DNA of 36,444 nucleotides from Hyphomicrobiales bacterium (GTDB lineage: Bacteria; Pseudomonadota; Alphaproteobacteria; Rhizobiales; Beijerinckiaceae): the NCBI GenBank assembly GCA_019247795.1, contig JAFBAK010000231.1, forward strand, positions 1 through 36,444. Direction: 5' to 3'. The first letter of the stretch is position 1. Each line of letters opens with the position of its first letter. This document shows positions 7,950 through 15,528 of this stretch, one piece after another. Under the pieces are notes generated by a model. That model ran no database searches and had not been told where the DNA came from. It was given only the letters and a program-made list of their open reading frames with translations. The position numbers and the translations under genes were made by a program.

Positions 7950-9556
7950 GTTTCCGAAGCGGTCTTGCCGTTTTCCATCAAAACGAGATGCAGCTCACAA
8001 AGCGTCTCGCCGGCCGGATCGAGCTCAAATGTAACGCGCAAACTCTTTCGTTCGAGATGCGGGACCAGCCGCACATCAAGAATCTTTCCCTTCGATGTGC
8101 TGGCCGCGGCGCTGATGCCCGCGATCGCAGCTTGATCGACGAATTTCGACGAGCTGAACTCGACCAGGAAGCGGCGACGATCCTGGACGCTGCCATGCCC
8201 GGTGCGCGTCAACTGGATGGTCGCATCATCCGGCCGGTCGGGCGCGGACCAGGTCCAGAATTGCCGAAGGGCGAAGCTCGTCTGGGAGCCTGCGGCGATC
8301 TGCGCCTTCGGGCGCCAATAAGCGAGAATGTTCGGGTTCGTCTCGTTGGTCGAGGGAATCTCGAGGAGCTGCACGGCGCCTTCGGCCCAATCGCCGATCG
8401 GCTCGATCCAGAGCGAGGGCCGTCGCTCGAAGAGCTTGTCGTCGTCCTGATAGGCGAGCGGATCGCGCAAGCGCTGGAGAAGCCCGAAGCCTTTCGGGTT
8501 CTGGTCGCTGAAGACGGAAATCTGCAGCGTCTCGGGATTGGTGAGCGGGCGCCAGATCCATTCGTCCTGCCCTGTATGCAACTCCAGGCCGTTCGCGTCG
8601 TGAACTTCCGGCCGGACGTCGTCGTCGAGACGGTGGCTCGCGGCGCCCAGAAGGAACATGCCGGCAATGCCGCCATAACCCACGTGATCGAGCACGTTGC
8701 GCGCGAAAATCGTGCTCTCGACGTCGATGATGGTCTCGTCGCGCGGGCGGATTGTGAAGCGGTAAGCCCCGCTCGCACTCTCCGAATCGAGCAGCGCATG
8801 CGCCACGATCTCATCGGCCAGCAAATTCGGCCGCTCGATCCAGAAGGCGCGAAAGAGCGGGAATTCCTCCCCGCGCGCATCGGCCGGCCGCAAGGTCAAG
8901 CCGCGAGACAAAAGTCCCGGAACCTGGCCCTTGGCGAGGCCACGGAAAAAGGAGGCGCCCTGGAAACTCGCAACCTCGCGCGTGTCCTCGGCGCCTCGGT
9001 CCCGGAAAAGCACGCGAAATCCGGAAAAATCGAGATCGGTCTGGGTCGGCGGTGCAAGGCCGCCGAAGTCGAAGCGCGAAGCATCGTAGGCGAGGCGGCG
9101 GATCGTTCCATCCTCGACCGTATAGATCGTCACCGGATTCTGATAGACGAAGCCGCGATGCATGGGCTCGATCACGAATCCCCGTCCCTCGGCGTCCCAC
9201 ACCCGATCCTTCCGGTGGATGTGGATCGCCTGGTACTGCTCGAAGGAGAGATTGCGCAAATTGTCGGGCAAATCCGTATTCGGCGCCACATAGGGCTTGC
9301 GCGCCAATTGCCGGGCGAATTCAACCACCGTGTTCGGGTCGAAATTCTTCCCTTCGCCGAGCACGGAGCGCAGAAGGGCCGCAAAGTCGGGCTGTTGCGC
9401 GAAACTTGCAGCGATCGTCCAGGGACAGGCAAGCGCAGCGAGCCACGCCCCGATGAGGGCGCGGCGCGTCGAGCCGCAAGGAAAGGGACGCGGCCCCTCG
9501 AAGGGGTGTTTTTCAGCTTCGGTCACAAAACGACGCAAGTTGCCTCGGAACCTCAC
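7925..9556 (-). CDS. opgG: Glucan biosynthesis protein G/D (periplasmic)
   Basis: A 543-residue periplasmic protein of the MdoG/OpgG-OpgD family, needed for branching or release of periplasmic glucans. The mature part begins after about residue 53. It contains FSFEQYQ-like and FGGLAPPTQTDLDFSGFR segments, WIERP, and a C-terminal immunoglobulin-like region. Residues 29-36 read STRRALIG followed by an Ala/Leu-rich stretch ending in SFAQQ. This is a twin-arginine-like signal, as in E. coli OpgD, so the protein may be OpgD-like despite the opgGH arrangement. No ATG precedes the signal peptide. GTG at 9556 gives the full length, and GTG at 9526 is the alternative (533 residues). Neither has a clear ribosome-binding site, and hairpins lie immediately upstream. 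It forms an operon with opgH. Confidence 0.9.
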   Translation of the reverse strand: MRFRGNLRRFVTEAEKHPFEGPRPFPCGSTRRALIGAWLAALACPWTIAASFAQQPDFAALLRSVLGEGKNFDPNTVVEFARQLARKPYVAPNTDLPDNLRNLSFEQYQAIHIHRKDRVWDAEGRGFVIEPMHRGFVYQNPVTIYTVEDGTIRRLAYDASRFDFGGLAPPTQTDLDFSGFRVLFRDRGAEDTREVASFQGASFFRGLAKGQVPGLLSRGLTLRPADARGEEFPLFRAFWIERPNLLADEIVAHALLDSESASGAYRFTIRPRDETIIDVESTIFARNVLDHVGYGGIAGMFLLGAASHRLDDDVRPEVHDANGLELHTGQDEWIWRPLTNPETLQISVFSDQNPKGFGLLQRLRDPLAYQDDDKLFERRPSLWIEPIGDWAEGAVQLLEIPSTNETNPNILAYWRPKAQIAAGSQTSFALRQFWTWSAPDRPDDATIQLTRTGHGSVQDRRRFLVEFSSSKFVDQAAIAGISAAASTSKGKILDVRLVPHLERKSLRVTFELDPAGETLCELHLVLMENGKTASETWLYRWTS

Positions 9557-9565
9557 AGCAATTAG

Positions 9566-9617
9566 CGGCCGTGGCGGTGCTTGTCACGGCCGAGTTTCCC
9601 TTGCGGCGGCAGGGAAA
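9566..9617 (-). other. Two tandem hairpins in the opgG 5' leader
   Basis: CGGCCGTG (9566-9573) pairs perfectly with CACGGCCG (9585-9592) across an 11-nt loop. TTTCCCT (9595-9601) pairs with AGGGAAA (9611-9617) across a 9-nt loop. In the opgG transcript the second would come first, and the 8-bp stem would end 9 nt before the GTG start. They may affect translation or RNA stability. The remaining gap up to glmU shows only a short palindrome, GGGCATTATGCCC (9704-9716), and no gene. Confidence 0.4.
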
Positions 9618-9790
9618 AGCGTGGATGACGAACGCGCCGGAAGGTGGAGTGATCCTCAAGACATGCACAAGGTGGCGCTGAGGGGTGGGGACGGCTCGGA
9701 AGCGGGCATTATGCCCCTTCAAGGAGCCGGTTCAAACGGCAGGGTGAGAAAGGGCGCACGAACGTGGCGAGAATATTCGGGGAGAGAGGC

Positions 9791-11260
9791 ATGCCGATCC
9801 GAATGAGGGCGCAGGAGACGCGGGCGCGAAAGAGCGAACGGCAGGCTCCCCGCGCGGGACGTCAACGTACATGCCTTGCGATCGTATTGGCGGCAGGCGA
9901 GGGGACGCGCATGCGCTCGGCGCTGCCCAAGGCGCTGGCTCCGATCGCGGGCCTGCCGATGATCGCGCATGTCGTGAAGGCGGCACGTGAGGCGGGCGCC
10001 GAGCGCATCGCGGTCGTCGTGGGTCCCGGGCGCGACGATGTTGCCGCTGCGGCTCGCGCCGCGTTTCCCGGGATTGACCTTTTCGAGCAGGCGCAGCGCC
10101 GCGGGACGGCTCATGCGGTGCTGATGGCCAAGGAGGCGCTCACAGGTGGAAGCGATGACGTGCTCGTGCTCTTCGGGGACACCCCGCTGATCGAGCCTTC
10201 CACCCTCAAGGAGATGCGCCTCAAGCTCGCGAGGGGCGCGGCTTGCGTCGTGCTCGGGTTTTTGGCGCGCGACGCGCATGGCTATGGCCGGCTCGTGCAA
10301 TGCGAAGGTGAATTGGTCGCCATCCGCGAAGAAAAGGATGCGAGCCCGCAAGAGCGCGAAATCAAGCTTTGCAATGGCGGTCTCATGGGTTTTTCCGGGA
10401 GCGCGGCGCTTTCGATCCTCGAGCGCATCTCCAACGACAATGCGCAAGGCGAGTTCTATCTCACCGATGCGGTCGAGATCGCCCGCGAGCTCGCGCTCAA
10501 GACGGCCGCGGTGAACGCGAGCGAGAACGAGGTCATGGGCGTGAACGATCGCGTTCAGCTCGCGGCGGCCGAAGCCTTGATGCAGGAGCGCCTGCGAGAA
10601 GCGGCAATGCGAAACGGCGCGACGCTCCTCGCTCCGCAGACCGTGTTCCTGAGCCATGACACGAAGTTCGGCCGCGATGTCGTGATCGAGCCGCATGTGG
10701 TTTTCGGCCAAGGGGTCCAGGTCGAGAGCGCCGCGAGGATTCGCGCCTTCTCGCATCTCGAAGGCGCTCATGTGGCGTCGGGGGCGATCGTCGGTCCCTT
10801 TGCCCGATTGCGTCCGGGCGCCGAGATCGGGACGGACGCTCATATCGGCAATTTCGTCGAGGTGAAGAACGCGCGGATCGGCCCCGGCGCCAAGGCGAAC
10901 CATCTTGCTTATCTCGGCGATGCCTCGGTCGGATCACGATCGAACATCGGCGCCGGGACGATCACTTGCAACTATGACGGGTTCGACAAGCATCGCACCG
11001 AGATCGAGGCTGAGGCCTTCATCGGCACAAACAGCTCGCTCGTGGCGCCGGTGCGGATCGGCAAGGGCGCTTATGTGGGGTCAGGTTCCGTGATCACCCG
11101 AGACGTTCCGCCGGACGCGCTTGCGCTCGGCCGCGCGCGGCAAGAGGTGAAACCAGGGTGGGCCAAGGCCTTTCGCGAGCGGAAGGCCAAGGGCTCGAAA
11201 AGCGACGAAGTCTCGAGCAGCGAAGGTGCTGGCCGATCGAGGAAAGCCCGTGAAGGATGA
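9791..11260 (+). CDS. glmU: Bifunctional UDP-GlcNAc pyrophosphorylase / glucosamine-1-phosphate N-acetyltransferase
   Basis: A 489-residue cytosolic enzyme making UDP-N-acetylglucosamine for peptidoglycan and LPS. The N-terminal uridylyltransferase domain has [15 protein letters not shown] at residues 33-47, then QRRGTAHAV and FGDTPLI. The C-terminal left-handed beta-helix acetyltransferase domain has hexapeptide repeats from about residue 290. It contains [10 protein letters not shown], whose His is the expected catalytic base, and [13 protein letters not shown]. The ATG at 9791 is preceded by GGGGAGAGAGG. GTG at 9764 would add 9 residues but has weaker support. Even so, about 24 Arg/Gln-rich residues precede the usual family start and about 25 Lys/Ser-rich residues follow the usual end, so the enzyme is some 40 residues longer than typical. 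glmS follows after a 482-bp gap. Confidence 0.93.
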   Translation: MPIRMRAQETRARKSERQAPRAGRQRTCLAIVLAAGEGTRMRSALPKALAPIAGLPMIAHVVKAAREAGAERIAVVVGPGRDDVAAAARAAFPGIDLFEQAQRRGTAHAVLMAKEALTGGSDDVLVLFGDTPLIEPSTLKEMRLKLARGAACVVLGFLARDAHGYGRLVQCEGELVAIREEKDASPQEREIKLCNGGLMGFSGSAALSILERISNDNAQGEFYLTDAVEIARELALKTAAVNASENEVMGVNDRVQLAAAEALMQERLREAAMRNGATLLAPQTVFLSHDTKFGRDVVIEPHVVFGQGVQVESAARIRAFSHLEGAHVASGAIVGPFARLRPGAEIGTDAHIGNFVEVKNARIGPGAKANHLAYLGDASVGSRSNIGAGTITCNYDGFDKHRTEIEAEAFIGTNSSLVAPVRIGKGAYVGSGSVITRDVPPDALALGRARQEVKPGWAKAFRERKAKGSKSDEVSSSEGAGRSRKAREG

Positions 11261-11265
11261 GCAGA

Positions 11266-11291
11266 GATGCGTAGGTCCCGCATCAGGTTTT
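11266..11291 (+). terminator. Weak terminator-like hairpin after glmU
   Basis: GATGCG (11266-11271) and CGCATC (11279-11284) form a 6-bp stem with a 7-nt loop, followed by AGGTTTT. It starts 6 bp past the glmU stop. The short stem and short T run make it a modest candidate, but the position is right. Confidence 0.4.
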
Positions 11292-11461
11292 CATGCAACG
11301 ATCCTTCGTAACCTCCTTTCATCAAACGTGATTTGAACCACGAAGCACCCTTGCGTAACGATCCTGCGCAAGGTGGAGTGCGGACCTTGTCTCGAATTTG
11401 AAGGTTTCTTTGTTCCTTCCCGGTAAACCTTAAGTGTTGTGGTTTCAGCCAGAAGCGGCGC

Positions 11462-11493
11462 GTATTCTTGCAGGCTGGTATTCTTGCAGGCTG
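11462..11493. repeat. Perfect 16-bp tandem duplication
   Basis: The unit GTATTCTTGCAGGCTG occurs twice in immediate succession, at 11462-11477 and 11478-11493, without any mismatch. It is directly visible in the sequence and suggests a recent slippage or duplication event in non-coding DNA. Confidence 0.95.
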
Positions 11494-11617
11494 GGCTTGC
11501 GGACTTCGTCCTTCGAGCTCGCCGCGACCGCGGTGACCATGTGGAGAAGAGCTCGGCTCCAGGCTTCGGAGTTTGGCGAGCGGTCGTCTCTCGGCCGAAG
11601 AGATGCGGGTGGGTATT

Positions 11618-11645
11618 GTGACTGGGAGCCAGTGACTGGAAACCA
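11618..11645. repeat. Imperfect 14-bp tandem duplication
   Basis: GTGACTGGGAGCCA (11618-11631) is followed directly by GTGACTGGAAACCA (11632-11645), with two substitutions between copies. Each copy contains the partly complementary halves CTGG and CCA, so small alternative hairpins are possible about 100 bp before glmS. Confidence 0.9.
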
Positions 11646-11742
11646 GGCCAATTGCGACAAAGGCGGAACCTTTTGTCGGGGCCTGACCACGGCCGATCCT
11701 TGAGGAACAAACGAGGCGGCGCTCACGACGGAGAGGGACGAG

Positions 11743-13569
11743 ATGTGCGGTATTGTCGGGATCATCGGAAAATCGGCGGTGGCGACACAGCTCGTCGATG
11801 CGCTGAAGCGGCTCGAATATCGGGGCTACGATTCTTCGGGCATCGCCACCTTGGAGAAGGGACGGCTCGAACGGCGCCGCGCCGAAGGCAAGCTCCGCAA
11901 TCTCGAGACGCGGCTGTCGCAGGCGCCGCTCTCCGGCCTGATCGGCATCGGTCACACGCGCTGGGCCACGCATGGTCGGCCAACCGAGCGCAACGCCCAT
12001 CCCCATGCGACAAAGCGACTGGCGGTCGTTCACAATGGGATCATCGAGAATTTCCGCGAGCTTCGGTCGGAGCTCGAAGCGGACGGCTATGCTTTCGAGA
12101 CCGAGACCGACACTGAGGCTGTCGCGCAATTCGTCACGCGCGAGCTCGACCGCGGCCGTGCGCCGGTCGAAGCAGTCGAGGCGGCGCTGGCGCGTCTCAA
12201 GGGTGCCTTCGCGCTCGCCTTCATGTTCTCGGGCGAAGAGGATCTGCTGATCGGCGCACGCGCCGGCGCTCCGCTCGCGGTCGGCTTCGGCGATGGCGAG
12301 ATGTATCTTGGATCAGACGCATTGGCGCTTGCTCCCTTCACGGATCGGATCGCCTTTCTCGAAGAGGGCGACTGGGCGGTGCTCAATCACGAGGGAGCCG
12401 AGTTTCGCGATGTCGAAGGACGTCCCGTGCAACGGGTCGTGCAGCGCGTGTCGACGGGCGCCCAGCTCATCGATCGCGGCAACCACCGGCACTTCATGGC
12501 GAAGGAGATCCATGAGCAGCCGGAAGTCGTCGGCCACACTCTCGCCCGTTATCTCGACCTTTCGGAAGTGCGGGTGCGCTTGCCCGAGAAGCTTCCTTTC
12601 GATTTCGCCAAGATTTCACGCCTCACGATCTCGGCTTGCGGCACTTCCTATTACGCGGGTCTCGTCGCGAAATACTGGTTCGAGCGCCTCGCGCGGCTGA
12701 CGGTCGATATCGATATCGCCTCTGAATTCCGCTATCGCGAGCCGCCGCTCGAAGAGGGGGGCCTCGCCATCTTCGTCTCGCAATCGGGCGAAACCGCCGA
12801 TACCCTCGCCTCGCTGCGCTACGCCAAGACGAAAAAGCAGCACAGCCTGTCGATCGTCAATGTCGCGACCTCTTCGCTGGCGCGCGAAAGCGAGGCCGTG
12901 GCGCTCACCATCGCCGGCCTCGAGGTGGGGGTCGCGTCGACCAAGGCTTTCACCTGCCAACTCGCGGTGCTCGCCTCTCTCGCGCTCGCCGCCGGTCTCG
13001 CGCGCGGCGTGATCACACCAGCGAATGAGACGAAGCTCGTCGAGGCCCTCAATCATCTGCCCGGGTTGATGGCCGAGGTGTTGAAGAACGAGCATCAGGC
13101 CGAGCGGCTCGCACGCGACCTCTCGAAGGCTCGCGACGTGCTCTATCTCGGGCGCGGCACGAGCTTCCCGGTGGCGCTCGAAGGCGCGCTCAAGCTCAAG
13201 GAACTCTCTTACATCCATGCCGAAGCCTATGCGGCCGGCGAGTTGAAGCATGGTCCGATCGCGCTCATCGACGAGGAAATGCCGGTCATCGTCATCGCGC
13301 CGCATGACGAGCTCTTCGACAAGACCGCCTCCAACGTCCAGGAAGTCGCGGCGCGCGGCGGCAGGATCATCCTGATCACCGATGCCGAAGGGGCGCGCCA
13401 TATCGGGGTCGAAACGGAGGCCACGATCATCGTGCCGAAATGCGATCCGCTCTTCGCGCCGATCCTCTACGCGCTTCCGGTTCAGCTTCTCGCCTATCAC
13501 ACGGCCGCTTTCATGGGGAAGGATGTCGATCAGCCACGCAATCTGGCGAAGTCGGTCACGGTGGAGTAA
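11743..13569 (+). CDS. glmS: Glutamine--fructose-6-phosphate aminotransferase (isomerizing)
   Basis: A 608-residue cytosolic enzyme that makes glucosamine-6-phosphate from fructose-6-phosphate and glutamine, the entry step to amino sugars. After Met removal Cys2 (MCGIVGIIG) is the glutaminase nucleophile. GHTRWATHGRPTERNAHPH near residues 70-88 and the HNGIIENF segment complete the Ntn-glutaminase domain. Two SIS sugar-isomerase domains follow, with CGTSYYAG near residue 300, FVSQSGETADT, and AYAAGELKHGP near 500. The C-terminal PRNLAKSVTVE is canonical. The ATG at 11743 has GGAGAGGGACGAG upstream. It lies in the same direction as glmU and probably forms an operon with the DUF502 gene 58 bp downstream. 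Confidence 0.96.
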   Translation: MCGIVGIIGKSAVATQLVDALKRLEYRGYDSSGIATLEKGRLERRRAEGKLRNLETRLSQAPLSGLIGIGHTRWATHGRPTERNAHPHATKRLAVVHNGIIENFRELRSELEADGYAFETETDTEAVAQFVTRELDRGRAPVEAVEAALARLKGAFALAFMFSGEEDLLIGARAGAPLAVGFGDGEMYLGSDALALAPFTDRIAFLEEGDWAVLNHEGAEFRDVEGRPVQRVVQRVSTGAQLIDRGNHRHFMAKEIHEQPEVVGHTLARYLDLSEVRVRLPEKLPFDFAKISRLTISACGTSYYAGLVAKYWFERLARLTVDIDIASEFRYREPPLEEGGLAIFVSQSGETADTLASLRYAKTKKQHSLSIVNVATSSLARESEAVALTIAGLEVGVASTKAFTCQLAVLASLALAAGLARGVITPANETKLVEALNHLPGLMAEVLKNEHQAERLARDLSKARDVLYLGRGTSFPVALEGALKLKELSYIHAEAYAAGELKHGPIALIDEEMPVIVIAPHDELFDKTASNVQEVAARGGRIILITDAEGARHIGVETEATIIVPKCDPLFAPILYALPVQLLAYHTAAFMGKDVDQPRNLAKSVTVE

Positions 13570-13600
13570 TCGTTGAAGCGCCCCTCGACATGATCGGGGG

Positions 13601-13621
13601 CGGCGGTTTCTCCGCCGGAGG
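13601..13621 (+). promoter_or_regulatory. Hairpin touching the DUF502 ribosome-binding site
   Basis: CGGCGG (13601-13606) and CCGCCG (13612-13617) form a perfect stem with loop TTTCT. The right arm ends on the first G of GGAGG (13617-13621). GGAGG is 6 nt from the ATG at 13628 but touches the ATG at 13622, which favours 13628 as start. The hairpin could lower translation of the downstream gene relative to glmS. Confidence 0.4.
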
Positions 13622-13627
13622 ATGACG

Positions 13628-14395
13628 ATGGCGCTCGACGTTCAGCGGGAGCTGCAAGAGAAGCTGCAGCAAAAGCCTCCCTTGACGAAGCTCGCGGGCT
13701 CACCCGAAAAGGCGCAAACCCTCGGCGGGCGACTGCGGAATTATTTCCTCACCGGCTTCATCGTCGCCGGACCCGTCGCCGTGACCGCGTATATCGTGTG
13801 GTGGTTCGTCACCACGGTGGACCACTGGGTCGAGCCTTTGGTGCCGCAGGCCTATCTTCCCGACCGCTACCTACCGTTCCGCGTGCCGGGCTACGGGCTC
13901 GTGGTGGCCATCATCGGCCTCACCCTCCTCGGCTTCTTGACGGCAAATCTCGTCGGGCGCTCGTTCCTGCGCCTGGGCGAAGTGGTTCTCGGGCGAATGC
14001 CGCTGGTGCGCGGCGTCTATCGAACCTTCAAGCAGATTTTCGAGACCATCTTCTCGCAGTCGGGGACCAGCTTCCGCAAAGTCGGGCTCGTCCAATACCC
14101 GGCTCAGGGGATGTGGTCGATCGTGTTCATCTCGTCTGAACCCGGTTCCGAGATCGCCTCGCGGCTTCCGGGAGAGGATCACATCAGCGTCTTCCTGCCG
14201 TGCACCCCGAACCCGACGACGGGCTTCTATTTCTTTCTTCCCCGAAGCGAGGTGATCGAGCTCCCCATTCCGGTCGAGGACGGCGCCAAGCTCATCATGT
14301 CGGCGGGGCTCATCCAACCCGGTGACCCGCGCCTGAAGCTCCCGGCTGCCGATGTCACGGAGGGGAAGGGAGCCTCGGCGAAGGACGCGGCTTAG
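13628..14395 (+). CDS. DUF502 family membrane protein
   Basis: A 255-residue inner-membrane protein of unknown biochemical function. Two hydrophobic helices are visible, about residues 38-62 (FLTGFIVAGPVAVTAYIVWW) and 88-108 (GLVVAIIGLTLLGFLTANLVG). They are followed by the conserved MPLVRGVYRTFKQIFETIF region and a soluble C-terminal domain containing PNPTTGFYFFLPRSEV. These features define the DUF502 family. The start at 13628 fits the ribosome-binding site spacing better than the ATG 6 bp earlier. In many Hyphomicrobiales this gene sits between glmS and recG, as I recall. Here it follows glmS, but the next genes are a toxin-antitoxin relic and a GNAT enzyme. The C-terminal 20 residues are Lys/Ala-rich. 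Confidence 0.85.
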   Translation: MALDVQRELQEKLQQKPPLTKLAGSPEKAQTLGGRLRNYFLTGFIVAGPVAVTAYIVWWFVTTVDHWVEPLVPQAYLPDRYLPFRVPGYGLVVAIIGLTLLGFLTANLVGRSFLRLGEVVLGRMPLVRGVYRTFKQIFETIFSQSGTSFRKVGLVQYPAQGMWSIVFISSEPGSEIASRLPGEDHISVFLPCTPNPTTGFYFFLPRSEVIELPIPVEDGAKLIMSAGLIQPGDPRLKLPAADVTEGKGASAKDAA

Positions 14396-14399
14396 TTCG

Positions 14400-14732
14400 T
14401 CAGACGAGCTCGATGCGAAGCGAACGTCCGACCGCATGGGCAGCGCGACGCAGTGTGTCAAGCCTTACGGATGAGACTGTCGGATCGAAGAGGCAATCAA
14501 GCTGTTGACGACTCGTCTTCATTCGTGCGGCCATCTCCATTTTGGTCAATCCTTGTTTCTGCATGGCTTCCGCGAGTTGTTCTGCAACCATCTCTTTGAT
14601 TGCGTGATCTTCGCAGGCCTCGAGCGTTCCTTGGTTCGCGAGGAAGTTATCGAATGTCTCGGCGCTTAAAGTTCCTCTCCTCCTTCCAATCTCGAATCGC
14701 CTCCTGCGCCTGACGTTGGAGAAGCCAATCAC
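14400..14732 (-). CDS. HigA-like XRE-family antitoxin (orphan; start uncertain)
   Basis: 110 codons from a GTG at 14732. The recognisable part is residues 22-110. A short acidic N-terminal segment leads into a helix-turn-helix at about 50-85 (LAEAMQKQGLTKMEMAARM, then TSRQQLDCLFDP), followed by LDTLRRAAHAVGRSLRIELV at the C-terminus. This is the antitoxin of RelE/HigB (Gp49-like) toxin-antitoxin pairs. The normal start position around residue 22 is now TTA, not a start codon, although a very strong GGAAGGAGG lies just upstream. The antitoxin may therefore be silent or made from the distant GTG. Its composition is clearly less GC-rich than the neighbours, which suggests horizontal acquisition. 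The stop lies only 4 bp past the DUF502 stop (convergent). The partner toxin is reduced to a fragment. Confidence 0.65.
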   Translation of the reverse strand: MIGFSNVRRRRRFEIGRRRGTLSAETFDNFLANQGTLEACEDHAIKEMVAEQLAEAMQKQGLTKMEMAARMKTSRQQLDCLFDPTVSSVRLDTLRRAAHAVGRSLRIELV

Positions 14733-14805
14733 GAACCGGATTGGTTCCCGTGGAAGTCAGATAAACCTCGCCGGAATTTTCTTTGAGCGGTCGATCATTG
14801 CGCAT
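14647..14805 (-). pseudogene. Remnant of a HigB/RelE (Gp49-like) toxin gene
   Basis: A 52-codon frame directly upstream of and overlapping the antitoxin. Residues 13-30, containing EVYLTSTGTNPVRDWLL, match the start of Gp49/HigB-type toxins, which typically read like VYRTxxGxxPVRDWL. The following residues QAQEAIRDWKEERN look like the basic C-terminal helix of the same family. The roughly 75 residues that normally lie between, including the catalytic core, are absent. An internal deletion is the simplest explanation. The family match is from recall of the consensus, not a search. Confidence 0.5.
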
Positions 14806-14952
14806 CGGAGGGCCAAAAATGGCACGTTCCTGCAGGCTTATTCGAGCGGAGCGGTTCCCTTTCGCGTCGGAGGAGCCTTCTTGACAACATCGCCTCGCTG
14901 ATGCGCCTTTCTGGCGCTCCGACCAAATCGCCACTCCGCTTCCGAGGCCGCC

Positions 14953-15429
14953 TTGTCCCTGACCATCCGCCCCGCCGTTCCCGCCGACGCTGCGCTGGTG
15001 TTCAGCCTGGTGCGCGAGCTTGCCGAATATGAGCGCCTCCTGCATGAGGTCGAGGCGTCGCAGGACATGATCGCCGAGGCGCTGTTCTCGCGCTCTCCGA
15101 AGGTTTTTGCCGACATTGCGGAGTGGGGCGCAGAGCCGGCAGGCTTTGCGCTCTGGTTCTACAATTTTTCGACGTTCAGAGGCTGCCACGGCATCTATCT
15201 CGAGGATCTCTTCGTTCGCCCGCCGCTGCGCGGCCATGGGATCGGGAAAGCCCTGCTTCAGGCCCTGGCGCGCCGCTGCCTCGCCGAAGGGCTGGCACGC
15301 CTCGAATGGTCCGTGCTCGACTGGAACGCACCGTCGATCGGTTTTTACAAATCGCTCGGAGCCGTGGCCAAGGATGAGTGGACGGTGTATCGGCTGAGCG
15401 GAGAACCCCTCGCACGGCTCGGTCGGTAA
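14953..15429 (+). CDS. GNAT family N-acetyltransferase (diamine/thialysine acetyltransferase-like)
   Basis: A 158-residue single-domain GNAT enzyme that transfers acetyl from acetyl-CoA to an amine. The acetyl-CoA pyrophosphate loop is RGHGIGK at residues 93-99. Other features are YNFSTFRGCHGIYLEDLFV at 70-88 and LEWSVLDWNAPSIGFYKSLG at 117-136. Together these resemble spermidine/spermine acetyltransferase-2 (thialysine acetyltransferase) type proteins. The likely substrate is a small amine, but this is inference. The start is TTG at 14953, with GAGG upstream and the usual SLTIRPA opening. TTGACA lies at 14881-14886, but no good -10 accompanies it. It stands alone between the toxin-antitoxin relic and sucB. 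Confidence 0.85.
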   Translation: MSLTIRPAVPADAALVFSLVRELAEYERLLHEVEASQDMIAEALFSRSPKVFADIAEWGAEPAGFALWFYNFSTFRGCHGIYLEDLFVRPPLRGHGIGKALLQALARRCLAEGLARLEWSVLDWNAPSIGFYKSLGAVAKDEWTVYRLSGEPLARLGR

Positions 15430-15528
15430 GACTTCGGCCGCGTTCAAGCTTGCACCGGTTTCGCTCCGGTCGCGTCGTGATTATCTGGTAAAGGCGGCAG
15501 CACCGCTCGACAGTTCGGGAAAAACGAA

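Larger units (their letters stand above)
11261..11742. other. Unexplained 482-bp glmU-glmS gap
   Basis: No recognisable gene was found on either strand, although short frames are open. The gap holds the weak terminator above, two tandem duplications (listed separately), and an inverted repeat AAGGTTT (11401-11407)/AAACCTT (11425-11431). It also holds a bulged 9-bp hairpin at 11655-11678, CGACAAAGG...CC(T)TTTTGTCG, about 65 nt upstream of the glmS start. The composition is less GC-rich than the flanking genes. It could be a long glmS leader, an unrecognised small RNA or relic DNA. It does not have the layout of the Firmicute glmS ribozyme that I could recognise. Confidence 0.5.

Noticed and set aside
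7853-9565. Plus-strand 570-codon frame opposite opgG
   Set aside because: It is antisense to opgG with no domain features and no ribosome-binding site.
11462-11645. CRISPR-like repeat cluster
   Set aside because: The repeats are two unrelated immediate tandem duplications without spacers, and no cas genes are present.
11434-11703. Possible 89-residue protein in the glmU-glmS gap
   Set aside because: GTG start, no ribosome-binding site, no family similarity, and the frame runs across two tandem duplications. Kept as non-coding.
11261-11742. glmS ribozyme upstream of glmS
   Set aside because: The ribozyme is known from Gram-positive bacteria, and I could not match its core to this stretch.
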